From Brevibacterium sp. JSBI002 (lineage in GTDB: Bacteria; Actinomycetota; Actinomycetes; Actinomycetales; Brevibacteriaceae), in the NCBI RefSeq assembly GCF_026013965.1, contig NZ_CP110341.1:1302001-1366000 (forward strand): a DNA stretch of 64,000 bases, given 5' to 3'. Below, one piece after another: positions 17,455 through 26,274 of this stretch. The notes under the pieces are model-generated. The model saw only the letters and a program-made list of their open reading frames with translations, made no database searches and was not told the origin of the DNA. The translations under genes and the position numbers were made by a program. The first letter of the stretch is position 1. Each line of letters begins with the position of its first letter.

Positions 17455-18975
17455 GTGGCCGAGACGAGATATGTGGACCCGATCCGCCACCCGTCGTATG
17501 CTTCGCAGCCGACGCGTGATGTGCGGGCGTGGCTTCTGCTGCTCGTCACGGCTCTCGTGCCCGGGGGAGTGCAGCTGCTCTTCGGCCACCGCCGCTGGGC
17601 GAAGATCTCTCTGTCGATCACCGCCATCAGCTGGATCCTGGCTCTGATCGCCGGTGTGATCGTCCTCATCAGCCGGACGTTCCTCTTCACCATCGGCACG
17701 AATCCCTTCATCCTCACCTTTCTGACCATCTGGGTGCCCGTCATCGCGATCAACTGGGCGGTGTGCCTGTTCGACACCCTGCGCCGCATCCGGATCGTCA
17801 CGATCTCCCGAAGGGCCCGCAAACGCTTCGTGGCGGCCTTCTGTGCCCTCCTGCTCATCGTCGTGGGCCCCTTGGCCTGGGGGACGACGATTCTCAACTC
17901 GCAGCGCGGACTGATGAGCGACCTGTTCGCCTCAGGCAAGGCACTCAAACCCGTCGACGGCCGATACAACATCCTGCTGCTGGGTTCGGACGCCGGAAAA
18001 GGGCGGACGGGAATCCGACCGGACTCGCTGTCGCTGGTCTCGATCGATGCGAAGACCGGCAAATCCGTCATCATCGGCCTGCCTCGAAATATGGAGAACG
18101 TGCCGTTCCCGGACGACTCTCCGCTGCACAAGCACTACCCGCAGGGATACAACTGCGGTGACGAATGTCTGCTCAACGCTGTATTCCAGCAGGGCGAGCA
18201 GCACAAGGACGAGTTCGAGGACCCGAAGACGGCCGGCGAGCAGGCGACGATGGATGCGGTCTCGGGTGCCACCGGACTCGAGGTCCAGTACTACGCGATG
18301 ATCAACCTCAAGGGATTCGAGAACCTCATCGACTCCCTCGGCGGAATCACGCTCGTCTCCGGCAAGCGAGTGCCGATCTCGTCGAAGGTCGATCCGAACA
18401 CGGGCAAGCACGGGCCGGTCAAGGGATGGATCGAACCGGGCAAACAGAAGCTCGACGGCTTCCATGCGCTGTGGTTCGCCCGCTCCCGAGAGTTCTCCAG
18501 CGACTACGAGCGGATGGTCCGCCAGCGCTGCGTGCAGACGGCGATGGTCAAACAGCTCGACCCGGCCACCGTGCTCACCCGCTACCAGTCGATTGCTAAA
18601 GCCACTCCGGGGGCCGTGTCGACTGATATCCCCTCGTCTCAGGTGGACTCGTTCGTCGACCTCGCGCTCAAGGTGAAGTCGCAGAAGATCGAGTCCGTCG
18701 ACCTCACCCCGCCGCGTATCACTCCGTCACAGCCCGACTTCGATGTGGCACATCAGCTGGTAGCCGATAAGATCGATGAGTCGTCGAAGTCCTCCGAAGA
18801 GGACAAAGGCGCGTTCTCGGTTCCCGGAAGCGACCTGTCAGCCGCTGCCGGAGTCGATGCGGGACTCGATCCGAACCCCGGTTCAGGGCCGCAGCTGCTG
18901 GCACAGGGTGCCGGCGACACCGCTGCTGACAACGGCGAAGAAGCCGACGCAAAGGCGATCTGCTACGTGCCGTGA
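17455..18975 (+). CDS. LytR-CpsA-Psr (LCP) family protein
   Basis: A 506-residue membrane enzyme expected to transfer undecaprenyl-linked glycopolymers to peptidoglycan outside the membrane. Four hydrophobic segments precede the LCP domain: two in residues 25-70, one near 80-105 and one near 125-145. The LCP domain has NILLLGSDAGKGRTGIRPDS, GLPRNM and ARSREFSSDYERMVRQR, including the Arg and Asp residues that hold the pyrophosphate. The last 60 residues are acidic. AAGGGA lies 4 bases before the GTG at 17455; a GTG at 17425 is an alternative. The mycobacterial counterpart Rv3267 also lies near TIGR03089 and mannose genes. Confidence 0.88.
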   Translation: MAETRYVDPIRHPSYASQPTRDVRAWLLLLVTALVPGGVQLLFGHRRWAKISLSITAISWILALIAGVIVLISRTFLFTIGTNPFILTFLTIWVPVIAINWAVCLFDTLRRIRIVTISRRARKRFVAAFCALLLIVVGPLAWGTTILNSQRGLMSDLFASGKALKPVDGRYNILLLGSDAGKGRTGIRPDSLSLVSIDAKTGKSVIIGLPRNMENVPFPDDSPLHKHYPQGYNCGDECLLNAVFQQGEQHKDEFEDPKTAGEQATMDAVSGATGLEVQYYAMINLKGFENLIDSLGGITLVSGKRVPISSKVDPNTGKHGPVKGWIEPGKQKLDGFHALWFARSREFSSDYERMVRQRCVQTAMVKQLDPATVLTRYQSIAKATPGAVSTDIPSSQVDSFVDLALKVKSQKIESVDLTPPRITPSQPDFDVAHQLVADKIDESSKSSEEDKGAFSVPGSDLSAAAGVDAGLDPNPGSGPQLLAQGAGDTAADNGEEADAKAICYVP

Positions 18976-19240
18976 GGCGCTGCAGTGGGGTCGGTCGTGA
19001 TGAGGCCAATGACCGAATCGGTCGATCCCATGACGATTCCGGGAAAATCTTTTGCTCGGTGTGTCCCTTGCCAATACTGGGAACCACACTCGTGTAATTA
19101 GAATATTCTGCTCTGTGGCTAGTCTGACACGCCGAAAATGTGTAACAATTTTGAGATGTTGGGGTTGCCCACCGTTCTGCCAACGGTGAAGGGGACCTCG
19201 AGGCCTGAACTTCCCTGTCTTCCTCGAAAAGGCTGTAACG

Positions 19241-22047
19241 ATGAAATATCTATTGCCCACTGTTGCGGGCTGCGCTTCTATTGCGCTGGTCGGCACCTTA
19301 GCGGTCACGGCACCGTCGGCTTCCGCAGCCACGACGTCTCCTGATGTGTCCAAAGAGGCGCTGAACGTCAGCAAAGAGGGACTCAACGTCCCCGGTGCCC
19401 GCGATTCCAGTGATTCCACCGCCACTGCCGCCAACCAGAGCGCCACGAGCAATCTGCCGAATATCTTCAAGTCGCAGACTGCCCTGGCCTCGGCCAAGGT
19501 GCCCGATATCGTCAACGCTTCGGCATCGGCATCTGCGGCTTCGGTCAACAACGTCTCCGCCGGACTGACCTCCGGAGCCGACGAGGCCGCGCCGTCCGAG
19601 GGTTCGGCTCCGTCTGAGACCGAGCAGACTCCTGCCGAGGGCGCAGAGACCGAGACCCCGAAGTCCGAGGACGAGGACGCGAAGGATTCGTCCGACGAAT
19701 CGAAGGCCGAGGGCGAAGACGACATTTCCGGTTCGGTCCGTCAGAAGACCGAAGACGGAGTGAACATCGCGCTCATCTCCGATGTCCTCGACGTTCCCGC
19801 GAACAACCCGAGCCTGGTCGGCTTCACCTTCTCCGAGTCGAAGTCCAATATCCGCATCCAGGTCCGCACCAAGCAGGGTTCGGAATGGGGCAATTGGGAC
19901 ACCCTGGACGAAGAGCAGCAGGAAGAAGCCCAGAACAAGGGTTCGGAACCGATGACGGTGTCGAACGCTTCCGCTGTGCAGATGCGCATCCTCGGTGACT
20001 CCGCACCGAGCGAGGCCGAACTCGTCCTCGTCGATCCGAAGCGGGACGCCGGCGACGCTCAGGCCGTCGCCGAGAACGATCCCGTCGAGCTCGACGATCA
20101 GGTCAGCGGCGACTCCGCCGGTGCTGAAACCGCGCCGGATCAGTCGACCGAGGACTCGACCGACGCCGAGGCGGCATCCGCAGAGAACGTCGACGCGGCC
20201 GCCGGTGCGACGGTGACCAACCAGAACTACGTACCCGGATCGTCGTCGGTGGACACCGTGGCGAAGAAGGTGTCGAAGCCGAAGATCGGCTCGCGCAGCT
20301 CGTGGGGTGCCAAGGCCTACCGCGGCAGCCCCGACTACGCCAGCGGCATCAAACAGGCCGTGGTCCACCACACCTCCGGCTCGAACAGCTACTCGGCCGC
20401 CGACGTTCCCGGAATCATCCGCGGTATCCAGGCCTACCACCAGCAGGGCCGCGGCTGGAACGACATCGGATACACGTCGTGGCAGACAAGTACGGCCGCC
20501 TCTGGCACGCCCGCGGCGGTGACGTCGAGAAGGCCGTCATCGGCGCTCACGTCGCCGGACACAACACCGGAACCTTCGGCATCTCCGTGCTGGGTACCTA
20601 CAACAGCGCGGCCCCGCCGAAGAAGACACGCGATGCCGTCGCCTCGGCGATCGCCTGGAAGTTCTCGATCAACGGAATCTCCAAAGCGACGAAGTCGAAC
20701 CTGGTCGGCCACCGCGATCTGGGACAGACCGACTGCCCGGGTGACGCCTTCTACGCCAAGCTGGGTGAGATGCGTTCGACGGTCAATTCGATCCTGAAGA
20801 CCGGCGAACAGCCCAGCGACAGCAAGGACGACGACAAGTCCAAGGACGACGACAAGTCCAAGGACGACAACAAGAAGACCGAGAAGCCGAAGGCGAAGAC
20901 CTCGATCGAGAAGTACGCCGAGAAGAACAAGCTCGGCAAGGCTCTCGGCAAGGAATACGACGTCAAGGGCGTTTCTGGCGCCAAGGCACAGAAGTTCGAG
21001 AAGGGCACTGTCTACTGGTCCAAGAAGACCGGTGCCTACCACCTGTCCGGAGCGATCGCTTCGGCGTACAAGGGCAATGCAGTCACCGACTTGGGGCTGC
21101 CCACCTCTGCGGAGAAGGGCGGCCTCAAGGGCGGGGGCGTCGCACAGCGCTTCGAAAAGGGCTCGTTCTACTGGTCGAAGAGCACCGGCGCCCACTACAC
21201 CTCCGGCACCATCATGAAGTACTGGGGTGACAAGGGGACCGTCAAGGGTCACCTCGGTTACCCCAAGTCGGACGTGGTCTACAAGAAGGGCCGCGGTGAG
21301 CAGCTCTTCGAAGGCGCACGTCTGGTCTGGGCCGAAGGCTACGGAACCACCGAGTTCTCTCCCAAGGGTTCGATCGCCGGCGGAGTCAGCGACGACAATG
21401 CTCCGGGCGGCACGACGCCGCCGGGAGACGATTCCACCGATGACAAGTCGCCTGCAGACTCCGGGGAAGGTTCTGCAGACGACAAGGACTCGAAGGACGA
21501 TAAGTCCAAGGATGATTCCAAGAAGGACGATAAGTCCAAGGATGATTCCAAGAAGGACGATAAGTCCAAGGACGATTCCAAGAAGGACGACAAGTCCAAG
21601 GACGATTCCAAGAAGGACGACAAGTCCAAGGACGACAAGAAGAAGGACGACGATAAGAAGAAGGACAAGCCGTCCAAGGCCGAGAAGATCGCGGCCCAGC
21701 GTGCGTCCATCATCAAGGATGCGAAGGCCAACCTCGGCGTCAAGTACGTCTGGGGCGGCACCTCGCCGAAGTCCGGCTGGGACTGCTCGGGTTACACCCA
21801 GTACGTCTATGGCAAGAACGGCATCAAGCTGCCGCGCACGACCAGTCAGCAGCGTTACGCCGGCAAGGAGATCTCGCTCAAGGACGCCAAGGCCGGCGAC
21901 CTGATCTGGATCCCCGGTCATATCGGAATCATCTCCGAGACCAAGGGCCAGATGTACGATGCCGGCTCGACGCGGACGAACACCACGAAGCGCAGTTACA
22001 GCTGGATGCTGAACCGTGGAGCCAAGGTCATCCGCGTAGTCGGCTGA
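19241..22047 (+). pseudogene. Secreted N-acetylmuramoyl-L-alanine amidase / LGFP / NlpC-P60 endopeptidase, split by a one-base frameshift
   Basis: A two-enzyme peptidoglycan hydrolase. In order: signal peptide (residues 1-29, cut after APSASA), acidic low-complexity region, amidase_2/PGRP-like domain with zinc motif AVVHHTSG (H376/H377), Lys/Asp linker, about three LGFP repeats (from 20.9 to 21.4 kb), a 30-bp DNA repeat coding KDDKSKDDSK, and an NlpC/P60 domain with catalytic Cys (GWDCSGY, codon 21784) and His (PGHIGI). The frame breaks between 20473 and 20479, inside the amidase domain: frame one reads GWNDIGY, the next frame resumes VADKYGRLWHARGGD. Adding one A after TAC at 20473 gives DIGYNVVADKYG, as expected for amidases. 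The repaired protein has 935 residues. ATG start with AAAGG nine bases upstream. Confidence 0.85.
21493..21660 (+). repeat. 30-bp tandem repeat coding KDDKSKDDSK
   Basis: Four near-identical 30-bp units run from 21493 to 21612, followed by a fifth partial, diverged copy. They encode a charged, flexible linker between the LGFP repeats and the NlpC/P60 domain. A shorter 18-bp repeat (KDDDKS) lies at 20824-20870 after the amidase domain. Confidence 0.9.
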
Positions 22048-22091
22048 CACCAGGCCAGGCATCGAAGACAGGGCGTACAGCGCCTGCCGGC

Positions 22092-22137
22092 CAGTGCCCC
22101 GAGGGCGATCCCAGTGTGGATCTCCCTCGGGGCACTG
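22092..22137 (+). terminator. Strong terminator after peptidoglycan hydrolase
   Basis: A perfect 14-bp stem, CAGTGCCCCGAGGG with CCCTCGGGGCACTG, continues inward past one mismatch with GATCC/GGATC, leaving a 6-base loop. TCTGGTTTCC follows. It lies 45 bases after the stop codon. Confidence 0.88.
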
Positions 22138-22342
22138 TCTGGTTTCCCGGACGATTCCGGAGGTGGCAGAGACCGGGCCATATGTATCTGCGCAGGTGAC
22201 ACGCGGTGAATAGATTGTGACTTCGGCTGAACAGTCAGTGAAGTGCCGATCCCGGCCACGACAGCCGGGCTAGGCTGGACTGAGCACAACCGAAGAACAC
22301 CGGATGTGAATCCGACTCGATCCTGTCAAAAGGGGGCCCGCA

Positions 22343-23662
22343 GTGCATCGTCTGCACAATACGGTCAAGAAGTTCGAATGGGGCAGCACCGACGCGATTC
22401 CCGCGATCCTCGGCACAGTCCCGGACGGCACCCCCTGCGCGGAACTCTGGCTCGGAGCCCACCCGGTCAGCCCCTCTCGACTCGACGTCGGGCACACGCC
22501 GTCCCAGGCTCCGCTGGAACGGCAGAACCGCCTCGGCGGGCAGCAGACGACGGGCGGCGTGGCGACCGAGACCGAGCCTCGGCTCGGACCCAACCTCATC
22601 GAGTACTTGGCGGGGGACCCTGAAGGTCTGCTCGGCCATGACTCCCTCGACTCCTTCGGCGCGCGACTGCCGTTCCTGCTCAAGGTGCTCTCGGCGAGCA
22701 AGGCTCTGTCGATCCAGGTGCACCCGAATCGCGAACAGGCCCGGGCCGGATTCGCCGCCGAGGAAGCGGCCGGACCGGCACTGGACGCTCCCGACCGGAA
22801 CTTCAAGGACGCCTCGGCGAAACCGGAGCTCATCTACGCACTCACCGACTTTCACGCGCTCACGGGATTCCGCCCGCGCAAGGCCGTGCGGGCCACGTTC
22901 GAGCGGATGCTCTCCCAGCCGCTGACTCCGCCGTCCTTGGACGTGCTCGGAGCGATCATCGCAGCGCTGAAGTCCTTCAGCGAATCCAAGGCGCTGTCTC
23001 GCGCCGTCGAAATCATCCTCAGTGATCCGCGGACGCCCGGGCTCGTCGACGAGGTCGCCGCCCACGGTATCGACGAATTGCCGGTCGGACACATCAGCCG
23101 GTCAGGCAGCGCGGTCGACCCGGCGCAGACATTCTGCGAACTCGTCACCGACTATCCCCATGACCCTGGCGCGCTGGTCGGTCTCATGCTCAACCGAGTT
23201 CACCTGCAGCCGGGAGAAGCGCTGACCATGGACGCCGGAGTGCTTCATGCCTACCTCTTCGGCACCGGCATCGAGATCATGGCCTCGAGCGACAACGTCG
23301 TGCGCGGCGGGCTGACCTCGAAGCACGTCGACATCGAACAGCTGTCGAAGATCACGGACTTCCACGCCGGTGCACCCCGGATGGTCGAACCCGATCACTC
23401 GGGAATGCTGCTGGGACCCACCGATGACTTCGCTCTGCAGGCACTGCGGTGCCCGCGCACGACGACGGTGGAACGGCGCGGTGCGGCGATCGTGCTGTGC
23501 ACCGCGGGAACTGTCACACTCAGCTCGCTCGGCTCGACGCTCACCCTCGAACGTGGGCAGAGCGCCTTCATCGCGGCCAACGAACCGACGGTGACGGCCG
23601 ATGGCCACGGCGATGTGTTCGTAGCGACCACCGGACTGAATTCCGGAGCTGCCGGCCGCTGA
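22343..23662 (+). CDS. manA: Mannose-6-phosphate isomerase, class I
   Basis: A 439-residue cupin enzyme that interconverts mannose-6-phosphate and fructose-6-phosphate, supplying mannose for GDP-mannose and cell-envelope glycans. Type I motifs include CAELWLGAHPVSPS, the zinc site LSIQVHPNREQA, YALTDFHALTGFRP, ALTMDAGVLHAYLFGTGIEIMASSDNVVRGGLTSKHVD and a C-terminal cupin. AGGGGG stands 7 bases before the GTG start. It is on the same strand as the LCP and hydrolase genes, but a terminator separates them. The phosphomannomutase of the same pathway lies at 33.6 kb. Confidence 0.93.
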   Translation: MHRLHNTVKKFEWGSTDAIPAILGTVPDGTPCAELWLGAHPVSPSRLDVGHTPSQAPLERQNRLGGQQTTGGVATETEPRLGPNLIEYLAGDPEGLLGHDSLDSFGARLPFLLKVLSASKALSIQVHPNREQARAGFAAEEAAGPALDAPDRNFKDASAKPELIYALTDFHALTGFRPRKAVRATFERMLSQPLTPPSLDVLGAIIAALKSFSESKALSRAVEIILSDPRTPGLVDEVAAHGIDELPVGHISRSGSAVDPAQTFCELVTDYPHDPGALVGLMLNRVHLQPGEALTMDAGVLHAYLFGTGIEIMASSDNVVRGGLTSKHVDIEQLSKITDFHAGAPRMVEPDHSGMLLGPTDDFALQALRCPRTTTVERRGAAIVLCTAGTVTLSSLGSTLTLERGQSAFIAANEPTVTADGHGDVFVATTGLNSGAAGR

Positions 23663-23764
23663 GCGCGCGCTGTCCGCCACCACCGTCGGCTGAGCTCGTC
23701 TGCTCAACTCGCCCCAGCGAATGCTTACTCACCCCTGCTGATCGGTGTGCAGGGCCCCTGCAGA

Positions 23765-23824
23765 ATTGTTGGGTCGATCCGCGGTGATTTCTTCAACGTA
23801 ACCACCGTGGATCGACCCAACAAT
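23765..23824. repeat. Long inverted repeat, 22-base arms
   Basis: Arms are 23765-23786 and 23803-23824. They pair at 21 of 22 positions, the exception being a G-T wobble, around a 16-base loop; a further CAGA/TCTG pairing lies outside one bulged A. The left arm begins ATTGTTGGGTCGATCC. It could be a bidirectional terminator for manA and the CoA transferase operon. Confidence 0.85.
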
Positions 23825-23944
23825 CTGCGTTTCCTACGGTGTCGAGCAACGTCCGACGGTCCTGACGGACAAATCCGGTGTTCGGCGGCGGTCGATGCCA
23901 GCGCGTGGGTGGTCAAGACTGCGATGCGCCGGCGGCAGAACACA

Positions 23945-24005
23945 GAACAGTGGTCACGTTCGGATATCTCTGTGCGATCAGAGCATCCGAACGTGACCAC
24001 TGTTC
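23945..24005. repeat. Long inverted repeat, 21-base perfect arms
   Basis: Arms 23945-23965 (GAACAGTGGTCACGTTCGGA plus T) and 23985-24005 are perfectly complementary. CTCTG and CAGAG inside the loop can pair as well. There is no T-run. It lies 61 bases beyond the stop codon of the minus-strand CoA transferase gene. Confidence 0.88.
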
Positions 24006-24066
24006 GACCACCAAGTGCCCTCGTTCGGCCACTACACGCGTGAGGCCTGGGCCGGTCACTCGGAAC

Positions 24067-24729
24067 TCAGGCGGCGACCTCGATGGTGGGGACGTCGGCG
24101 GGGACGATCACCTCGGCGCCGGTCTTCTCCTTGACTTCGTCGACGGTCACGCCCGGAGCGAGTTCGACGAGGGTGAACGAATCACCGCTGACGTCGAGCA
24201 CGGCGATATCGGTGATGATGCGCTCGACGACGCCCTTTCCGGTCAGCGGCAGCTCGCACGACTTCAGCAGCTTGTGCGAGCCGTCCTTGGCGACATGGTC
24301 CATGATGACGATGACGCGCTGGGCACCGTGCACGAGGTCCATCGCGCCGCCCATGCCCTTGACCATCTTGCCCGGGATCATCCAGTTCGCGATGTCGCCG
24401 TTCGTGGCCACCTGCATGGCGCCGAGGATGGCGGCGTTGATCTTGCCGCCGCGGATCATCCCGAAGCTCGCCGCCGAATCGAAGTACGCAGCGCCCGGGT
24501 TCATCGTGACGATCTCCTTGCCCGCGTTGATGAGGTCGGGGTCGATCTCATCCTCCGTCGGGTACGGGCCGACGCCGAGCAGGCCGTTCTCTGACTGGAG
24601 CACGAGGTGGACACCCTCGGGCAGGAAGTTCGGCACCAGCGTCGGCATGCCGATGCCGAGGTTGACGTAGCTGCCGTCTTCGAGTTCCTGGGCGGCACGG
24701 GCCGCCATCTGATTGCGTGTCAATGACAT
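24067..24729 (-). CDS. scoB: 3-oxoacid CoA-transferase subunit B
   Basis: A 220-residue beta chain of a family I CoA transferase. The active-site glutamate that forms the CoA thioester is E47 in QSENGLLG, within the typical [14 protein letters not shown] and [13 protein letters not shown] context. With subunit A it should move CoA between succinyl-CoA (or acetyl-CoA) and acetoacetate or another 3-oxo acid. The substrate is not fixed by sequence; the beta-ketoadipate enzyme PcaIJ is similar. The ATG at 24729 follows the subunit A stop after 12 bases. Confidence 0.9.
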   Translation of the reverse strand: MSLTRNQMAARAAQELEDGSYVNLGIGMPTLVPNFLPEGVHLVLQSENGLLGVGPYPTEDEIDPDLINAGKEIVTMNPGAAYFDSAASFGMIRGGKINAAILGAMQVATNGDIANWMIPGKMVKGMGGAMDLVHGAQRVIVIMDHVAKDGSHKLLKSCELPLTGKGVVERIITDIAVLDVSGDSFTLVELAPGVTVDEVKEKTGAEVIVPADVPTIEVAA

Positions 24730-24741
24730 TTCTGTGTCTCC

Positions 24742-25512
24742 TCAGGCTTCTCGTACGGTGCGCTTCTCGATGGGCTTGTCCGCCACCTGTTCGGGCGTCA
24801 GCGGCACCACGCGGTGGACGAAGACGCCAGGCACGTGGACCATGTCCGGATCGATCTCGCCGGGTTCGACGAGCTTTTCGACCTCGGCGATAGTGATGCG
24901 AGCCGACTGTGCGGCCGGGGGATTGAAGTTCCGTGCCGAGGAGTGGAAGACGAGGTTGCCGTGCCGGTCACCGATGGCGGCGCGCACAAGTGCGTAGTCG
25001 GGAGCCAGGGACTTCTCGAGGACGTATTCCTTCTCTTCTCCGAAGGTGTCGAAGACCTTCGTCTCCTTGGCCGGAGATTCCTTGACGACGTTGCCGTCAG
25101 AGTCGTACTTCCAGGGCATGCCGCCCTCGGCGACCTGCGTCCCAGCGCCCGTGATGGTGTAGAAGCCGGGGATGCCGGCGCCTCCTGCGCGCAGCTTCTC
25201 CGCCAGGGTGCCCTGCGGAGTGAGTTCGACCTCGAGCTCACCGGAGAGGTACTGACGGGCGAATTCCTTGTTCTCGCCGACATACGAGGCGATGATGCGG
25301 CGGAGTCGTCCGTCGGCGAGCAGAATACCCAGTCCGCGGCCGTCGACGCCGGCGTTGTTGGAGATCACCTCGAGGTCTTTGGCTCCCTGGTCCTGGAGGG
25401 CCCGAATGAGGAATTCGGGCACGCCCACGACACCGAAGCCGCCCACGGCGATCGATGATCCATCTGCAATGTCGGCCACCGCTGCTGCGGGGGTATCAAC
25501 TACTTTGTCCAT
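24742..25512 (-). CDS. scoA: 3-oxoacid CoA-transferase subunit A
   Basis: A 256-residue alpha chain of a two-gene family I CoA transferase. Motifs include SSIAVGGFGVVGVPEFLIRAL, ISNNAGVDGRGLG, TPQGTLAEKLRAGGAGIPGFYT and DYALVRAAIGDRHGNLVF. It is the partner of the following subunit B gene. Its start overlaps the end of the TIGR03089 gene by 13 bases, so the three genes are likely one transcript. Confidence 0.9.
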   Translation of the reverse strand: MDKVVDTPAAAVADIADGSSIAVGGFGVVGVPEFLIRALQDQGAKDLEVISNNAGVDGRGLGILLADGRLRRIIASYVGENKEFARQYLSGELEVELTPQGTLAEKLRAGGAGIPGFYTITGAGTQVAEGGMPWKYDSDGNVVKESPAKETKVFDTFGEEKEYVLEKSLAPDYALVRAAIGDRHGNLVFHSSARNFNPPAAQSARITIAEVEKLVEPGEIDPDMVHVPGVFVHRVVPLTPEQVADKPIEKRTVREA

Positions 25513-26192
25513 GTGCCCAGTGTGCCATGGACCACTCCCAGCCCGGCGGCCAGGTCCGTGATGCGAGCATCGTCGACTCTGCTGGTGAGCAGGACCTCAC
25601 CACCGCCGAGGAGGTGCTGCAGAAAGCGCGGCCACTCGCCCGGCAACGGGGTCGAGTTCGAGGCGAGCAGCCCCTGCGGACGGGCTGCGTCGGTCGACTC
25701 GGAATTCGTCCAGTCGATGACCTGACCGCCCACTTCGAGGACTCCCGAAGCGTCGAGGCGGCGCGCAGCGACATCGGGGTAGGCGCGGATGGCGGAATTG
25801 ACGTCGATGAAGTCGGCATCGACCGGGGTGCTCAGCGCCAGGGCCGGGGGATTGAAGACGAAGACCTCGTCGGCATCGGCCACCTGGTCATCATCCTCGT
25901 GGCCGAAGGGAACGAGGGCCATGAAGTCCCCGTCCGGTGCCTCGTTCGCGATGACGACGCGGCCCCCGGCCAGCAGGACACTGAGGACAGCGACGAGTTC
26001 GCGCCAGTGCAGCCCCTCCGGCAGAGGAGCGAAGAGAGTGAAGTCCGGTCCGAGGTCGTAGTCGCCGAAGAGGCCGACTCCCTTATTCACCCAGTTCGAG
26101 ACGACCGGGCCGGTGAGGTCGAGGCGATCGAAATCGGGTCCGCGCCAGATGAGGACGGGCCCGCCGGTGCGCGCGATGACTGAGAGATCCAT
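25500..26192 (-). CDS. TIGR03089 family protein
   Basis: A protein of about 230 residues similar to the actinobacterial TIGR03089 family, which looks like a shortened relative of AMP-forming acyl-CoA ligases but lacks their C-terminal part. Visible segments are GDYDLGPDFTLFAPLPEGLHW, ELVAVLSVLLAGGRVVIANE and a C-terminal LLGGGEVLLTSRVDDARI. Function is unknown. I start at 26192 (MDLSVIART), which has GGAAG five bases upstream; ATG at 26204 is an alternative. The frame upstream of 26204 runs through the cofE region and reads as shadow sequence. In mycobacteria the homologue (Rv3268) also neighbours the LCP gene. Confidence 0.7.
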   Translation of the reverse strand: MDLSVIARTGGPVLIWRGPDFDRLDLTGPVVSNWVNKGVGLFGDYDLGPDFTLFAPLPEGLHWRELVAVLSVLLAGGRVVIANEAPDGDFMALVPFGHEDDDQVADADEVFVFNPPALALSTPVDADFIDVNSAIRAYPDVAARRLDASGVLEVGGQVIDWTNSESTDAARPQGLLASNSTPLPGEWPRFLQHLLGGGEVLLTSRVDDARITDLAAGLGVVHGTLGTWTK

Positions 26193-26274
26193 ATCCGCTT
26201 CCATTATTGAGTTCCGAATGCAGCCTGTCGGGAGGGTCGGGAGGGTCAGTGAACGATGAGGCCGATGTCGATCG

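Larger units (their letters stand above)
23663..24066. other. Non-coding stretch between manA and CoA transferase genes with two long inverted repeats
   Basis: Convergent intergenic region of 404 bases. It contains two separate long hairpins, at 23765-23824 and 23945-24005. The 120 bases between them have no convincing gene. Confidence 0.7.

Noticed and set aside
18976..19240. c-di-AMP (ydaO-type) riboswitch before the peptidoglycan hydrolase
   Set aside because: Such switches precede many actinobacterial wall hydrolases, but the conserved core is not recognisable here. Only short inverted repeats (such as GACCGA-A-TCGGTC at 19011-19023) and possible promoter boxes are visible.
20824..21660. 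CRISPR-like array
   Set aside because: The repeats are contiguous, coding and in frame (KDDKS-type linkers) with no unique spacers.
20434..22062. A 542-codon minus-strand open frame with Leu/Val-rich 'membrane' repeats
   Set aside because: The hydrophobic repeats are the antisense reading of the KDDKSKDDSK linker and LGFP region of the hydrolase.
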